Positions 17,580-26,499 of a DNA stretch of 64,000 bases are shown here, in pieces (position 1 is the stretch's first letter; each line of letters opens with the position of its first letter). The notes under the pieces were generated by a model that saw nothing but the letters and a program-made list of their open reading frames with translations, was not told the origin of the DNA and made no database searches. The stretch lies in NCBI GenBank assembly GCA_017396845.1, contig JAFQKQ010000118.1:1-64000 (forward strand), given 5' to 3'. A program made the position numbers and the translations under genes. The DNA comes from Clostridia bacterium (GTDB taxonomy: Bacteria > Bacillota > Clostridia > Christensenellales > Aristaeellaceae).

Positions 17580-18950
17580 ATGATTCATCAGTATAAACTA
17601 AACGGTTATAATATCGTACTGGACGTATTCAGCGGATCGGTGCACATTGTGGACGAAGTGGCATATGATGCAATCGCGATGTATGAAACCACCGACAAAG
17701 ATACCATCGTAAAAGAGCTGCTTCAAAAATACGGGCATATGGAAGGCGTAAACGAAGAAGAGATTCGCGAATGCCTTTCGGATATTCAGGCGCTTAAGGA
17801 CGCGGGCAAGCTGTTTACAGAGGATATGTTCCGCGATCTCGCGATCGATTTCAAGGCGAGGTATACCGATGTAAAGGCGCTTTGCCTGCATGTTGCGCAT
17901 ACCTGCAATCTGAACTGCGAATATTGCTTTGCAAGTCAGGGAAAATACCACGGAGATCGCGCGATCATGTCGTTTGAAGTGGGAAAGCGTGCGTTGGATT
18001 TTCTCGTGGAAAACAGCGGCAATCATGTAAATCTGGAAGTGGACTTCTTCGGCGGAGAGCCGCTGATGAATTGGGACGCAGTAAAGCAGCTGGTCGCCTA
18101 TGCGCGCTCCATCGAGAAGGAGAAAAACAAGAACTTCCGCTTTACGCTTACGACCAACGGCGTATTGGTGGACGATGATGTGATAGAGTTTGCCAATCGC
18201 GAGATGCATAACGTGGTTTTGAGCCTTGACGGACGCAAGGAAGTACACGATCACTTCCGCGTGGACTATGCGGGCAAGGGAAGCTACGATACCATCGTTC
18301 CCAAATTTCAGGAGTTTGTGAAAAAGCGCGGAAACCGCGGATACTATGTGCGCGGCACGTTTACGCACCTGAATCCTGATTTCACGAACGATATATTCCA
18401 TATGGCGGATTTAGGGTTTACAGAGCTGAGCATGGAGCCGGTCGTATGTGCGCTGGGCGATCCTTACGCGCTTACGAAGGATGATCTTGCCGTCATCAAG
18501 GATCAGTATGAGATTCTTGCTAAGGAAATGATCAAACGCGAAAAGGAAGGCCGTCCCTTTTCATTCTATCACTACATGCTCGATCTTTCTCACGGTCCCT
18601 GCGTGTATAAGCGCGTGGCGGGCTGCGGCTCGGGAACGGAATACCTGGCCGTAACCCCGTGGGGAGATCTGTATCCCTGTCATCAGTTTGTGGGCGAAGA
18701 GGAATACAAGCTCGGAAACATTTTTGACGGCATTACCAATCCCGCCGTCAGAGACGAATTCAAGCTCTGCAACGCCTATGCCCGCCCTGAGTGCGCGGAT
18801 TGCTGGGCGAAGATGTATTGCTCCGGCGGCTGCGCGGCAAACGCGTATCACGCCACGGGCAGCATTCTGGGCGTGTATGAGTATGGATGCGAGCTTTTCA
18901 AAAAGAGGATGGAATGCGCCATCATGATCAAGGCGGCGCTGGCTGAGTAA
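17580..18950 (+). CDS. scfB: SCIFF peptide maturase (radical SAM, SPASM)
   Basis: Installs Cys-to-Thr/Ser alpha or gamma thioether bridges on the adjacent precursor. 456 residues from the ATG at 17580 (MIHQYKLNGYNIVLD, a conserved family start); upstream TTG at 17532 lies within the terminator and is not the start. The N-terminal 90 residues form the peptide-recognition domain, the radical-SAM motif C-N-L-N-C-E-Y-C is at residues 109-116, and the C-terminal third holds the SPASM auxiliary-cluster cysteines (CGSG…YPCHQF and ECADCWAKMYCSGGC). Cytoplasmic, SAM-dependent, oxygen-sensitive. Confidence 0.95.
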   Translation: MIHQYKLNGYNIVLDVFSGSVHIVDEVAYDAIAMYETTDKDTIVKELLQKYGHMEGVNEEEIRECLSDIQALKDAGKLFTEDMFRDLAIDFKARYTDVKALCLHVAHTCNLNCEYCFASQGKYHGDRAIMSFEVGKRALDFLVENSGNHVNLEVDFFGGEPLMNWDAVKQLVAYARSIEKEKNKNFRFTLTTNGVLVDDDVIEFANREMHNVVLSLDGRKEVHDHFRVDYAGKGSYDTIVPKFQEFVKKRGNRGYYVRGTFTHLNPDFTNDIFHMADLGFTELSMEPVVCALGDPYALTKDDLAVIKDQYEILAKEMIKREKEGRPFSFYHYMLDLSHGPCVYKRVAGCGSGTEYLAVTPWGDLYPCHQFVGEEEYKLGNIFDGITNPAVRDEFKLCNAYARPECADCWAKMYCSGGCAANAYHATGSILGVYEYGCELFKKRMECAIMIKAALAE

Positions 18951-18995
18951 ATGGGCGGTATGCTTTCTCTCTTGCTTCGTAAAGGAGAATAAAGG

Positions 18996-19664
18996 GTGTT
19001 TGATATTCTCAGGCTTTGCCCGCTTTTTGAGGGGCTTACGGATGCGCAGATTCAGGATACGCTTTCCTTTTATCAGTCGATCGGGAAAAGCTATTCCAAG
19101 GGCGAATTTCTTTTAAGAGCGGGCGAACGGGTGTCGCGCTTCGGCATTGTGATTTCCGGCGTTGTTCAGATTATGATGGACGATTTTGACGGCCGGCAAA
19201 TGATTATGGCGACGGTTGAAAAAGGGCAGACGTTTGCGGAATCCCTCTGCTATCAGGGCGCGAAGGAATCGCCGGTGTACGCCTGCGCGGTGGAAAACGT
19301 TTCGGTTCTGTGGCTTTCTGCGCAGGGGCTTACGGGTCAGATGGGCGGCGGTCACTGCATGCATTGCAGAAGGTTTATTCGGATGCTCACGCTTAAGACG
19401 CTTTCCATGAACGACAGAATTCAGGTGCTTTCCAAACAAACGCTCAGGGAAAAGCTCATGACGCTCTTTACCCAGTATTCCACGCGCGACGGACGCGTTT
19501 TCACCCTTCCGTTTGACAGAAGCTCCATGGCTACGTATCTGGGGGTAAACAGAAGCGCGCTCTCCCGCGAACTTTCTCTGATGAAGAAAGAGGGAAAAAT
19601 CGACTTTTACAAAAACAGCTTTACCATTCTTTCGGCGGTAAAAGAAGCTGAATATGAGAATTAA
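18996..19664 (+). CDS. Crp/Fnr-family transcription regulator
   Basis: 222 residues starting at GTG 18996, with AAAGGAG ten bases upstream. The N-terminal 120 residues form the cyclic-nucleotide-like beta-roll (FEGLTDAQIQD, FLLRAGERVSRFGIVISG), followed by the dimer helix and a winged helix-turn-helix with the recognition part SSMATYLGVNRSALSRELSLM. Cysteines at the start and in the C-x-x-C of GHCMHCRRF could bind a metal or sense redox, but the four-cysteine Fnr N-terminus is absent. A perfect 26-bp palindrome lies 25 bases after its stop, at the activator position of the next promoter, so it probably controls the genes that follow. Confidence 0.88.
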   Translation: MFDILRLCPLFEGLTDAQIQDTLSFYQSIGKSYSKGEFLLRAGERVSRFGIVISGVVQIMMDDFDGRQMIMATVEKGQTFAESLCYQGAKESPVYACAVENVSVLWLSAQGLTGQMGGGHCMHCRRFIRMLTLKTLSMNDRIQVLSKQTLREKLMTLFTQYSTRDGRVFTLPFDRSSMATYLGVNRSALSRELSLMKKEGKIDFYKNSFTILSAVKEAEYEN

Positions 19665-19688
19665 CGGATATTGTCATCAATTTTTGCG

Positions 19689-19714
19689 TTTGACGTTGCA
19701 TGTGCAACGTCAAA
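19689..19714 (+). promoter_or_regulatory. Perfect palindromic operator, class II activator position
   Basis: TTTGACGTTGCA (19689-19700), two bases, TGCAACGTCAAA (19703-19714): 12-bp perfect arms. Its centre is at 19701.5. With the -10 at 19731-19736 and a start near 19743 this is about -41.5, the position where Crp/Fnr dimers activate transcription. The inner TTGAC…GTCAA half-sites resemble the family style. Confidence 0.8.
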
Positions 19715-19730
19715 TTGCGTTTTCGGGGTG

Positions 19731-19736
19731 TATAAT
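19731..19736 (+). promoter_or_regulatory. Activator-dependent promoter -10 box
   Basis: Perfect TATAAT with no -35 of its own at the expected spacing (19708-19713 is inside the operator). It fits a promoter that needs the palindrome-bound factor and serves the small protein and ABC genes. Confidence 0.7.
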
Positions 19737-19767
19737 ACCATCGAAAGCGAGAGGAGGGATAACGCAA

Positions 19768-20043
19768 ATGGAAAATGTATTCATTCAAATCACCGGAGGC
19801 GAGATTTCCAATGAAGAAAGAGACGCCTACATCCGTCGAGGACAGGAAAAGTACGGACGAGCGCTTAAGAAGATTGATGTTAAGCTCGACGGCGACTATG
19901 CTGACATACACTATCATCTGGCAGAAGTACCCTTTGACCGCATTCGCCGCATTACCGGTTATCTCGTAGGCACGCTTGACCGGTTTAATAATGCCAAGCG
20001 CAACGAGGAGAGAGACAGGGTAAAGCACACGATGGAAATTTGA
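19768..20043 (+). CDS. Small protein resembling the C-terminal part of anaerobic ribonucleotide reductase
   Basis: 91 residues from the ATG at 19768, preceded by GAGGAGGG at nine bases. The segment FDRIRRITGYLVGTLDRFNNAKRNEERDRVKHT matches, from memory, the tail region of class III ribonucleotide reductases (NrdD). The glycyl-radical and Cys-cluster parts are absent, so it has no reductase activity on its own. It might be a regulator, a zinc-less tail paralogue, or an unrelated small protein sharing the motif. It is the first gene after the palindromic promoter and precedes the ABC importer by 15 bases. Confidence 0.6.
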   Translation: MENVFIQITGGEISNEERDAYIRRGQEKYGRALKKIDVKLDGDYADIHYHLAEVPFDRIRRITGYLVGTLDRFNNAKRNEERDRVKHTMEI

Positions 20044-20058
20044 AAGGATATGACAAAA

Positions 20059-21021
20059 ATGAAAAAACTGCTTTCTATCATGCTGGCGCTTATGATGATT
20101 ATTTCCGGCGGAGCTTTTGCTGAAGCCGGCGAACCTGTACGCGTTGCGGCGCTCATGGGTCCCACCGGAATGGGTCTTGTGAAGTTGATGAAGGACGCTG
20201 AAGGCACGGGTGAGTATGAATTCACCCTCGCAGGCGCAGCAGATATGATCGTTCCCAAGCTCATGAAGGGCGAAATCGACATGGCTTGCGTTCCGGCAAA
20301 CCTTGCAAGCATTCTCTATAAGAACACCAATCAGCAGGTTCAGGTGCTTGCCGTAAACACCCTTGGCGTAATCTACATTGTAGAGCGCGGCGACACGATT
20401 CATTCGATCGAGGATCTCAAGGGCAGAACCGTATACGCCAGCGGCAAGGGCTCCACGCCTGAATATGCGCTTAATTACCTCCTGGATATGCATGGAATCG
20501 ATGTTGCGAAGGATCTGACCGTTGAGTACATGTCCGAACATGCCGAGTGCCTGACGGCGCTTGTAAACAACGAAAACGCGGTGGCCATGCTCCCGCAGCC
20601 CTTTGTTACCGTAGCCCAGACCAAGCTTAACGATATCAGAATCGCGCTGGATTTCTCCGGCGAGTGGGACGCGCTTCAGACGGACAGCGAAACGCCCAGC
20701 GGCATGATCACGGGCGTTGTGGTAGCGAGAAACGACTTTGTAAACAACAACCCCGAGAAGGTGGATAAATTCCTTGCCGATTATGCGGCATCCGTACAGT
20801 TCGTAAATGAGAACGTAGAAGAAGCTGCAAAGCTCGTAGGCGAATATGAAATCGTAGCCGAGGCGGTTGCCGTAAAGGCGATTCCGTACTGCAACATCGT
20901 ATGCATCACCGGAGAAGAAATGCATTCGAAATTAAGCGGCTATCTGACCGTTCTCCATGAGCAGAACCCCGAAGCCGTAGGCGGAAATGTCCCCGGCGAA
21001 GACTTCTACTATGTCAAATAA
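20059..21021 (+). CDS. ABC importer substrate-binding protein, NitT/TauT-like
   Basis: 320 residues from the ATG at 20059, chosen over the ATG at 20050 because AAGGA lies ten bases upstream. Signal peptide MKKLLSIMLALMMIISGGAFA, then a periplasmic-binding type 2 fold: the ligand-domain motifs VAALMGPTGMGLVKLM, GEIDMACVPANLAS and DLKGRTVYASGKGSTPEY recall NMT1/SsuA-like proteins for nitrate, sulfonates or thiamine precursors. No lipobox is seen. Followed directly by permease and ATPase genes. The ligand is unknown. Confidence 0.85.
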   Translation: MKKLLSIMLALMMIISGGAFAEAGEPVRVAALMGPTGMGLVKLMKDAEGTGEYEFTLAGAADMIVPKLMKGEIDMACVPANLASILYKNTNQQVQVLAVNTLGVIYIVERGDTIHSIEDLKGRTVYASGKGSTPEYALNYLLDMHGIDVAKDLTVEYMSEHAECLTALVNNENAVAMLPQPFVTVAQTKLNDIRIALDFSGEWDALQTDSETPSGMITGVVVARNDFVNNNPEKVDKFLADYAASVQFVNENVEEAAKLVGEYEIVAEAVAVKAIPYCNIVCITGEEMHSKLSGYLTVLHEQNPEAVGGNVPGEDFYYVK

Positions 21022-21772
21022 GAAGCATAAAAACGGCATAAAGCTTTGGGCGGTTGTCTTCTGGCTGATCATATGGCAGCTGGCGGCAGTCGTCATGAAA
21101 CAGGAGATATTTCTGGTATCTCCTGTTTCTGTAATGAAAACGCTTTATGAAATGATGAAGCAAAGGGAGTTTTATACGCGAATACTGTTTTCAACCATCC
21201 GCGTATTATACGGGTTTACCATCGGTATGCTGCTTGGCGCGCTGATCGGAGCGATTTCCGCAAAGATGAGATTCATACGGGATCTCATGTCGCCGCTGAT
21301 TTCGGTAATCAGGTCGATCCCTGTCGCCTCGTTTATACTTCTGGCGGTATTCTTCCTGTCGGATGGAGCGCTGAGCGTGTTCATCGCTTTTCTCATCTGC
21401 TTTCCTGTCTTCTATACCAACATGCTCACCGGCGTACAAAGCGCGGATGTGCAGCTTCTTGAAATGGCGCATGTGTTCCGTTTAAGCCCGTTTAAGAAAA
21501 TCAGGCACATCTATTTCCCGGCCGTGTATCCGCATCTTCTTTCGGCGGTCAGCGTATCGATCGGGCTCGCGTGGAAAAGCGGCATCGCCGCCGAAGTCAT
21601 TGCGATTCCGGACGGTTCAATCGGCGAACGGCTGTACTATGTGAAGATGTACTATCTGACGGGTGAATTGTTTGCGTGGACGCTGACGATAGTGCTTTTG
21701 AGCCTGATCACAGATTTTGCGTGCCGACTGATTGTAAAGCTCATCGGGCACAGGCTTTCGGGGAGGCGGTAG
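21011..21772 (+). CDS. ABC importer permease, TauC/SsuC-like
   Basis: Binding-protein-dependent inner-membrane permease of about 253 residues with six hydrophobic segments. The EAA loop is visible as EMAHVFRLSPFKKIRHIYFPAV, which contacts the ATPase. The ATG at 21011 overlaps the binding-protein stop by 11 bases; an in-frame ATG at 20987 is possible. Completes one transport operon with its neighbours. Confidence 0.85.
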   Translation: MSNKKHKNGIKLWAVVFWLIIWQLAAVVMKQEIFLVSPVSVMKTLYEMMKQREFYTRILFSTIRVLYGFTIGMLLGALIGAISAKMRFIRDLMSPLISVIRSIPVASFILLAVFFLSDGALSVFIAFLICFPVFYTNMLTGVQSADVQLLEMAHVFRLSPFKKIRHIYFPAVYPHLLSAVSVSIGLAWKSGIAAEVIAIPDGSIGERLYYVKMYYLTGELFAWTLTIVLLSLITDFACRLIVKLIGHRLSGRR

Positions 21773-21773
21773 T

Positions 21774-22397
21774 ATGCAGAATATCGTTGTAAAGGGGCTC
21801 GGGAAGCGCTTTTCGGATAAACGCGTGCTGGATGATTTTTCATGCCTGATCGAAGGCGGCAAAGTCACCTGTCTGATGGGAGAATCGGGCTGCGGAAAAA
21901 CCACGCTTCTGAGGATTCTGTCGGGGCTTGAGGATAAGGACGCGGGCGATGTTTCGGGGATCAATAAAAAGCGCCTGGCGTTTGTGTTTCAGGAGGACAG
22001 ACTGATTCCGCATTTGTCCGCGCTTGAAAACTGCATACTGCCGCTGGTTCATAAAAACGCGAAAGAAAAAGGCGTGCAGGCGCTCACGGCGCTTGGACTT
22101 GATAAGGATATTCATACCCGCGTTACCGATTTAAGCGGCGGTATGGCCAGGCGCGTAGCGATTGCAAGGGCGCTGATCGCGGATGCGGAGACCGTGTTTA
22201 TGGACGAGCCGTTTAAAGGGCTTGATGAACAGACGAGGAAGCGCGTTGTCGAGTATGTAAAAAAGGCGCTGGAAGGAAAAACAGCGCTGATCGTGACGCA
22301 CGATTCTCAGGACGCAAGCGACCTTAACGCCTCGATAATCCATATGAAAACGCTTGCGGCTGGGCAGAAATCACATGGGGAAGAAAAAAGCCTGTGA
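21774..22397 (+). CDS. ABC importer ATP-binding protein, TauB/SsuB-like
   Basis: 207-residue ATPase with Walker A GESGCGKTT (about 38-46), Q-loop FVFQEDRLIPH, signature LSGGMARRVA, Walker B TVFMDEPFKGLD and switch histidine in IVTHDSQDA. It is short and lacks a regulatory C-terminal domain. One base separates it from the permease stop and GGAGG lies upstream. Last gene of the Crp/Fnr-linked transport operon. Confidence 0.9.
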   Translation: MQNIVVKGLGKRFSDKRVLDDFSCLIEGGKVTCLMGESGCGKTTLLRILSGLEDKDAGDVSGINKKRLAFVFQEDRLIPHLSALENCILPLVHKNAKEKGVQALTALGLDKDIHTRVTDLSGGMARRVAIARALIADAETVFMDEPFKGLDEQTRKRVVEYVKKALEGKTALIVTHDSQDASDLNASIIHMKTLAAGQKSHGEEKSL

Positions 22398-22424
22398 AAG
22401 CATCTTCCTTTTTCGGACAAATTA

Positions 22425-22433
22425 TGGTATGAT
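22425..22433 (+). promoter_or_regulatory. Possible extended -10 promoter for the aminopeptidase
   Basis: TGG-TATGAT, 31 bases before the start codon; the -35 region (TTCCTT) is weak. Confidence 0.4.
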
Positions 22434-22463
22434 TATAAAAAATAATGATATGGAGGGCTTATC

Positions 22464-23846
22464 ATGGAACACAAAAATGCATGGCTGACTTATGATGAAG
22501 CGGCGCTTACCGCGCTTGAAAATGTTTCTGCTCGTTATAAGGCTTTCCTCGACGCCGGAAAGACCGAGCGCGAATGCGTAAAGGAAACCATCCGCCTGGC
22601 GGAAATGAAGGGCTATAAAAACCTTCAGGATAAGATCGATAACGCGGAAGAAATCAAAGCGGGCGATAAGCTGTATCATCAGGTGATGGGAAAGGCCATC
22701 ATGCTGTTCATCATCGGAAAAGCGCCGATGGAAAAGGGAATCAACATTCTTGGCGCGCATATCGATTCGCCGCGCATGGATGTTAAGCAGAATCCGCTTT
22801 CCGAGGAAGCCGGCTTTGCCTATTTCGATACGCACTATTACGGCGGCATCAAAAAGTATCAGTGGGTCGCTATGCCTCTTGCGCTGCACGGCGTAGTCTG
22901 CAAGCGCGACGGCAGCATGATCGATGTAAATATCGGTGAAAAGGACGAGGATCCCGTATTCTGCGTGAGCGATATTCTGCCGCATCTGGGTGCTGATCAG
23001 ATGGGCAAAAAGCTCTCTGAGGCCATTACCGGCGAAATGCTGGATGTAATCATCGCAGGGAAGCCTGTAAAGGATGAAGACAAGGAAAGCGTAAAAGACG
23101 GCGTTCTCAAGATACTCAAGGATCAGTACGGCATCGATGAAGAGGACTTCCTGTCCGCCGAAATCGAGGTTGTTCCCGCCGGCAAGTGCCGCGATATGGG
23201 CTTCGACCGTTCGATGCTGATCGGCTACGGCCATGACGACCGCGTATGCGCATATGCGCAGCTGGAGGCGCTTTTCGATATCGACGAGACGCCCGAAAAG
23301 ACCGTGGCGTGCATTCTGGCCGACAAGGAAGAAATCGGCTCCGTCGGCGCAACCGGCATGCAGGCTACCTATTTTGAGAATGCACTGGCCGAAATGATGG
23401 CGCTTCACGGCGAAGAAGGCGATCTTAAGCTGCGCCGTGCGCTCACCAAATCCAAGATGCTCTCCTGCGACGTATCCGCGGGCTTCGATCCCAACTTTGC
23501 AGGCGCATTTGAAAAGAAAAACAGTGCGTTCCTCGGAAACGGCGTATGCTTCAACAAGTTCACCGGTTCCCGCGGAAAGTCCGGTTCCAACGACGCCAAT
23601 GCGGAATTCCTCGCGCAGGTATTCGGCGTGATGGACAAGGGCGGCGTATCCTTCCAGACGGCGGAGCTCGGTAAGGTGGATCAGGGCGGCGGAGGAACCA
23701 TCGCCTACATCTGCGCGCTCTACGGCATGGAAGTTGTAGACTCCGGCGTAGCGGTGCTCAGCATGCACGCGCCCTGGGAGGTCATCTCCAAGGCTGACCT
23801 GTACGAGGCATACAAGGGATATAAGGCGTTCGTACTCGGCGTATAA
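22464..23846 (+). CDS. M18-family aminopeptidase
   Basis: Cytoplasmic zinc aminopeptidase (aspartyl-aminopeptidase-like) of 460 residues that trims peptides to free amino acids. Metal and catalytic motifs: ILGAHIDSPRMDVKQNP (first His and Asp), ILADKEEIGSVGATG (catalytic and metal Glu), the aspartate in CDVSAGFDPN and a late SMHAPWEV histidine. GGAGGG precedes the ATG. Monocistronic with its own terminator; useful to an amino-acid-fermenting cell. Confidence 0.92.
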   Translation: MEHKNAWLTYDEAALTALENVSARYKAFLDAGKTERECVKETIRLAEMKGYKNLQDKIDNAEEIKAGDKLYHQVMGKAIMLFIIGKAPMEKGINILGAHIDSPRMDVKQNPLSEEAGFAYFDTHYYGGIKKYQWVAMPLALHGVVCKRDGSMIDVNIGEKDEDPVFCVSDILPHLGADQMGKKLSEAITGEMLDVIIAGKPVKDEDKESVKDGVLKILKDQYGIDEEDFLSAEIEVVPAGKCRDMGFDRSMLIGYGHDDRVCAYAQLEALFDIDETPEKTVACILADKEEIGSVGATGMQATYFENALAEMMALHGEEGDLKLRRALTKSKMLSCDVSAGFDPNFAGAFEKKNSAFLGNGVCFNKFTGSRGKSGSNDANAEFLAQVFGVMDKGGVSFQTAELGKVDQGGGGTIAYICALYGMEVVDSGVAVLSMHAPWEVISKADLYEAYKGYKAFVLGV

Positions 23847-23866
23847 TCGAATAAAAACCAAAATGA

Positions 23867-23895
23867 AAAACGGGACTGAAAAGCCCCGTTTTTTT
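23867..23895 (+). terminator. Intrinsic terminator of the aminopeptidase gene
   Basis: AAAACGGG (23867-23874) pairs with CCCGTTTT (23885-23892), 10-base loop, run of T to 23895. Confidence 0.9.
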
Positions 23896-23919
23896 GTGCC
23901 GTTCAATTGGCAGGCAGAA

Positions 23920-24534
23920 TCATTCGGTTTCATCAATTACAATTCCAAGCAGCAATGACAGCGCCAGCGCCTGAAGGGATGTAACGCGCGCGCCGCGAAG
24001 GGAATCCAGCGTCACGCTCACAGACGCAATATCGTTGCTTGTGAGATTGACTCCCATAAGCGGCGTGTGTGCGATTTCCGCATTTTTCATTACGCATCCG
24101 TGAAACGCAGTCTCCTTAAGCTTCATTTCGTTCAGATAGGCGTTTGTAAGATCGGTATCAGAAAACTTCGTCTTCGTGAGCTTTGAGCCGCTTAAGTTTG
24201 AATACTGCATCACGCAGTCCGAAAAGGATACATGCTGAAATACATTTTCCACCATGTCTACGCCCGTCAGGCGGCATCTTTTAAAGGTGCATTCGCGGAA
24301 GGAGCAGGCGCGGAAGGGCGTGTTCTGAAGGTCGCAGGAATCGAATATTACATTATGAAAGCTTACGCCCTCGAACGCGCATTGAATGAACGCGGATGAA
24401 CGGAATTCGGATTCGTTGATTGCGATTTTCCGTGCAAACACGTCTTCAACGGCGTCCGATGAAAGATATACGCCCTCAATATCCGTACCTTCGTCCATCG
24501 CTTCGTATACGCGTTCGGAGAAAGAAGCGTCCAT
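23920..24534 (-). CDS. Pentapeptide-repeat protein
   Basis: 204 residues mostly of A(D/N)LXX-type pentapeptide units, from about residue 45 to 165 (for example FIQCAFEGVSFHNVIFDSCDL, shown here in part), which fold as a right-handed quadrilateral beta-helix. The last 35 residues, with RGARVTSLQALALSLLLGI, form a capping helix pair seen in related clostridial proteins. Some members bind DNA gyrase; nothing here shows that function. It starts right at the stop of the GH127 gene, so it is co-transcribed. Confidence 0.85.
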   Translation of the reverse strand: MDASFSERVYEAMDEGTDIEGVYLSSDAVEDVFARKIAINESEFRSSAFIQCAFEGVSFHNVIFDSCDLQNTPFRACSFRECTFKRCRLTGVDMVENVFQHVSFSDCVMQYSNLSGSKLTKTKFSDTDLTNAYLNEMKLKETAFHGCVMKNAEIAHTPLMGVNLTSNDIASVSVTLDSLRGARVTSLQALALSLLLGIVIDETE

Positions 24535-26484
24535 TTACCGATCCTCCCGAACCCACACGCACATTTCGCCCACGCCTCTGTTGTTCCAGGCGTAATAGGG
24601 GATAAAGCGGGCGCGGATGGGCGCAGTCTTGGGTTCGTGTCTGTCGGCGTACAATTCGTATTCATCCCAGCCTTCGTTTGTCTCGCGCACGGCGCTTGAG
24701 GAGAGGACGGGAATATTTCCGAGCGCTTCGTCATTCTCGATTGCAAACGCTGCGTTCTTTGGAAGCTTAATAAGGTTCAGATTCCTGCCGTTATCGAATT
24801 CCTCCAGACAGTATACCACGGGGCCGCGCTGCACGGCGACTTTTCCTGCATTGGCGCGGGCGAGGGGATGGGCGCGCATGACCATTACGGGCATGTCCAT
24901 GACAAATTCGATTTTGTCTCCGGCCTGCCAGGGGCGCGTGATATACAGATAGCCGTCCTTCATTACGGTTTCGGCGTATTGACTGTTGATTTCAAGCGTG
25001 TACTGCTTGCACCATACGGGAAGCCTTAAGGCGAGCGTCATGCCGTCAAAGCCCTGCTTGACATTTACCAAAACGCGTCCGTTCCACGGGTATTCGGTTT
25101 CCACGGAAACAGACGCCTTTCCGCCCGGCAGGTCGAAGGACGCCTCGGAGGAGGTGTAGAGCGCGAAAAACACGGTATTATCCCGCGTGTGGAGCACATA
25201 GCCGGGGAGGGAAGAAATCAGGCGGGCGAGGTTCGGCGGGCAGCAGGCGCAGGGGAACCACTTCTGCCGTTCGTTTTTGACATGCGCGAACTGCTGGTTC
25301 CTGCGGTTTCGCTCCGGCCAGGATTCGAGCGGATTCACATAGAAGAAGCGGTCGCCCGTGAGCGACATGCCGCTTACGGTTCCGTTATAGATAAGCTTGT
25401 CCATGATATCGCCGTATTCGCCCTTGGGGGATAAGCGAAGCATTCTGTGGGCGAAGAACATGAGCGCAATCGAGGCGCAGGTTTCGCCGTATACGAGGTC
25501 GTTCGGAAGGTCGTAATCGAAGGAGTACGCCTCGCCGAAGGAGGACTGACCGACCTGCCCCGTTATATACATCTGCTTGCGGGTGATGTTTTTCCAGAGC
25601 GTTTCGCAGGCTTTGTAAAGCTCCTCATCTTCGCATTCTCTGGCTACGTCCGCCATACCGCTGAAAAGGTAATTGGCGCGAACGGAGTGTCCGTTGGCCT
25701 TTGTTTGCGCTCTTACAGGCTTATCCGCCTGATAATAGGCGTTATCTTCGTATACGCTTCTCGCCCAGCCGTAGCCGCGCTTTTCGCGGTCGGCTTCCAC
25801 AACGAAGTAATTGGGTTGTTGTCCGCGCTCGTCGATAAAGTATTTTGCAAGCGCCAAATGCGCGGGATCTTTTGTAACCACATACAGCTTCACAAGCGCA
25901 AGCTCGATCTCTTCATGACCCGGATAGCCTTTTTCCTTGCCCTCTTCCGTGCCGAATTTGTCCGCTATATGCTGAACGAATCGGATCATTATGTCCATCA
26001 GCTTCCGCTTTCCGGTCGCCTTGTAATAGGCGACGGCGGCTTCCAGCATATGGCCTGCGCAGTACAGCTCATGGTTGTCGCGAAGATTTGTCCAGCGCTT
26101 GTCGATGCCGTTCAGGGAATAATACGTATTGATATAGCCGTCGGGAAGCTGTGCCTTCTCGATTAAGTCGACGGTTTCGTCGATGTTTTTTTCGGTCTCT
26201 TCGTCTCTTTTCCAAATCAGCATGTGCGAAGCGGCTTCGATCCATTTGGCAAGGTCGCTGTCCTGAAACACAAATCCGCCGTGCTGCGCTTGAATCAGAC
26301 CGGCTGCCGCTTTGAAATTATGAATGCAAAAGCTTGGAGAAGCGCCCTCTACCTGATCGTTCAGCGCTTTCCACTGATAGGGGATGATTTTATGAGCGGC
26401 CTTTTCCATGAGATCCTTGAAAAAGGAATCGCGGATGACTACGTTTTTCGCGTCTACCGGGCGTGTAAATTCCGATCTGTTCAT
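24535..26484 (-). CDS. GH127 beta-L-arabinofuranosidase-like glycoside hydrolase
   Basis: 649 residues, alpha/alpha-barrel plus beta-domains, no signal peptide, so it acts on imported oligosaccharides. The zinc-cysteine active site of HypBA1-type enzymes is intact: E334 and C336 in YGETCAS and C414-C415 in CACCPPNLAR, the last acting as nucleophile. Substrate would be beta-L-arabinofuranosides from plant cell-wall glycoproteins. It sits with a GH27 gene and a small flavin reductase gene, suggesting a small plant-glycan locus. Confidence 0.9.
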   Translation of the reverse strand: MNRSEFTRPVDAKNVVIRDSFFKDLMEKAAHKIIPYQWKALNDQVEGASPSFCIHNFKAAAGLIQAQHGGFVFQDSDLAKWIEAASHMLIWKRDEETEKNIDETVDLIEKAQLPDGYINTYYSLNGIDKRWTNLRDNHELYCAGHMLEAAVAYYKATGKRKLMDIMIRFVQHIADKFGTEEGKEKGYPGHEEIELALVKLYVVTKDPAHLALAKYFIDERGQQPNYFVVEADREKRGYGWARSVYEDNAYYQADKPVRAQTKANGHSVRANYLFSGMADVARECEDEELYKACETLWKNITRKQMYITGQVGQSSFGEAYSFDYDLPNDLVYGETCASIALMFFAHRMLRLSPKGEYGDIMDKLIYNGTVSGMSLTGDRFFYVNPLESWPERNRRNQQFAHVKNERQKWFPCACCPPNLARLISSLPGYVLHTRDNTVFFALYTSSEASFDLPGGKASVSVETEYPWNGRVLVNVKQGFDGMTLALRLPVWCKQYTLEINSQYAETVMKDGYLYITRPWQAGDKIEFVMDMPVMVMRAHPLARANAGKVAVQRGPVVYCLEEFDNGRNLNLIKLPKNAAFAIENDEALGNIPVLSSSAVRETNEGWDEYELYADRHEPKTAPIRARFIPYYAWNNRGVGEMCVWVREDR

Positions 26485-26499
26485 CTGTATGCCTCCCGT

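Noticed and set aside
22422..23936. 504-residue minus-strand open frame
   Set aside because: Antisense to the clear M18 aminopeptidase gene; shadow of its third-codon pattern.
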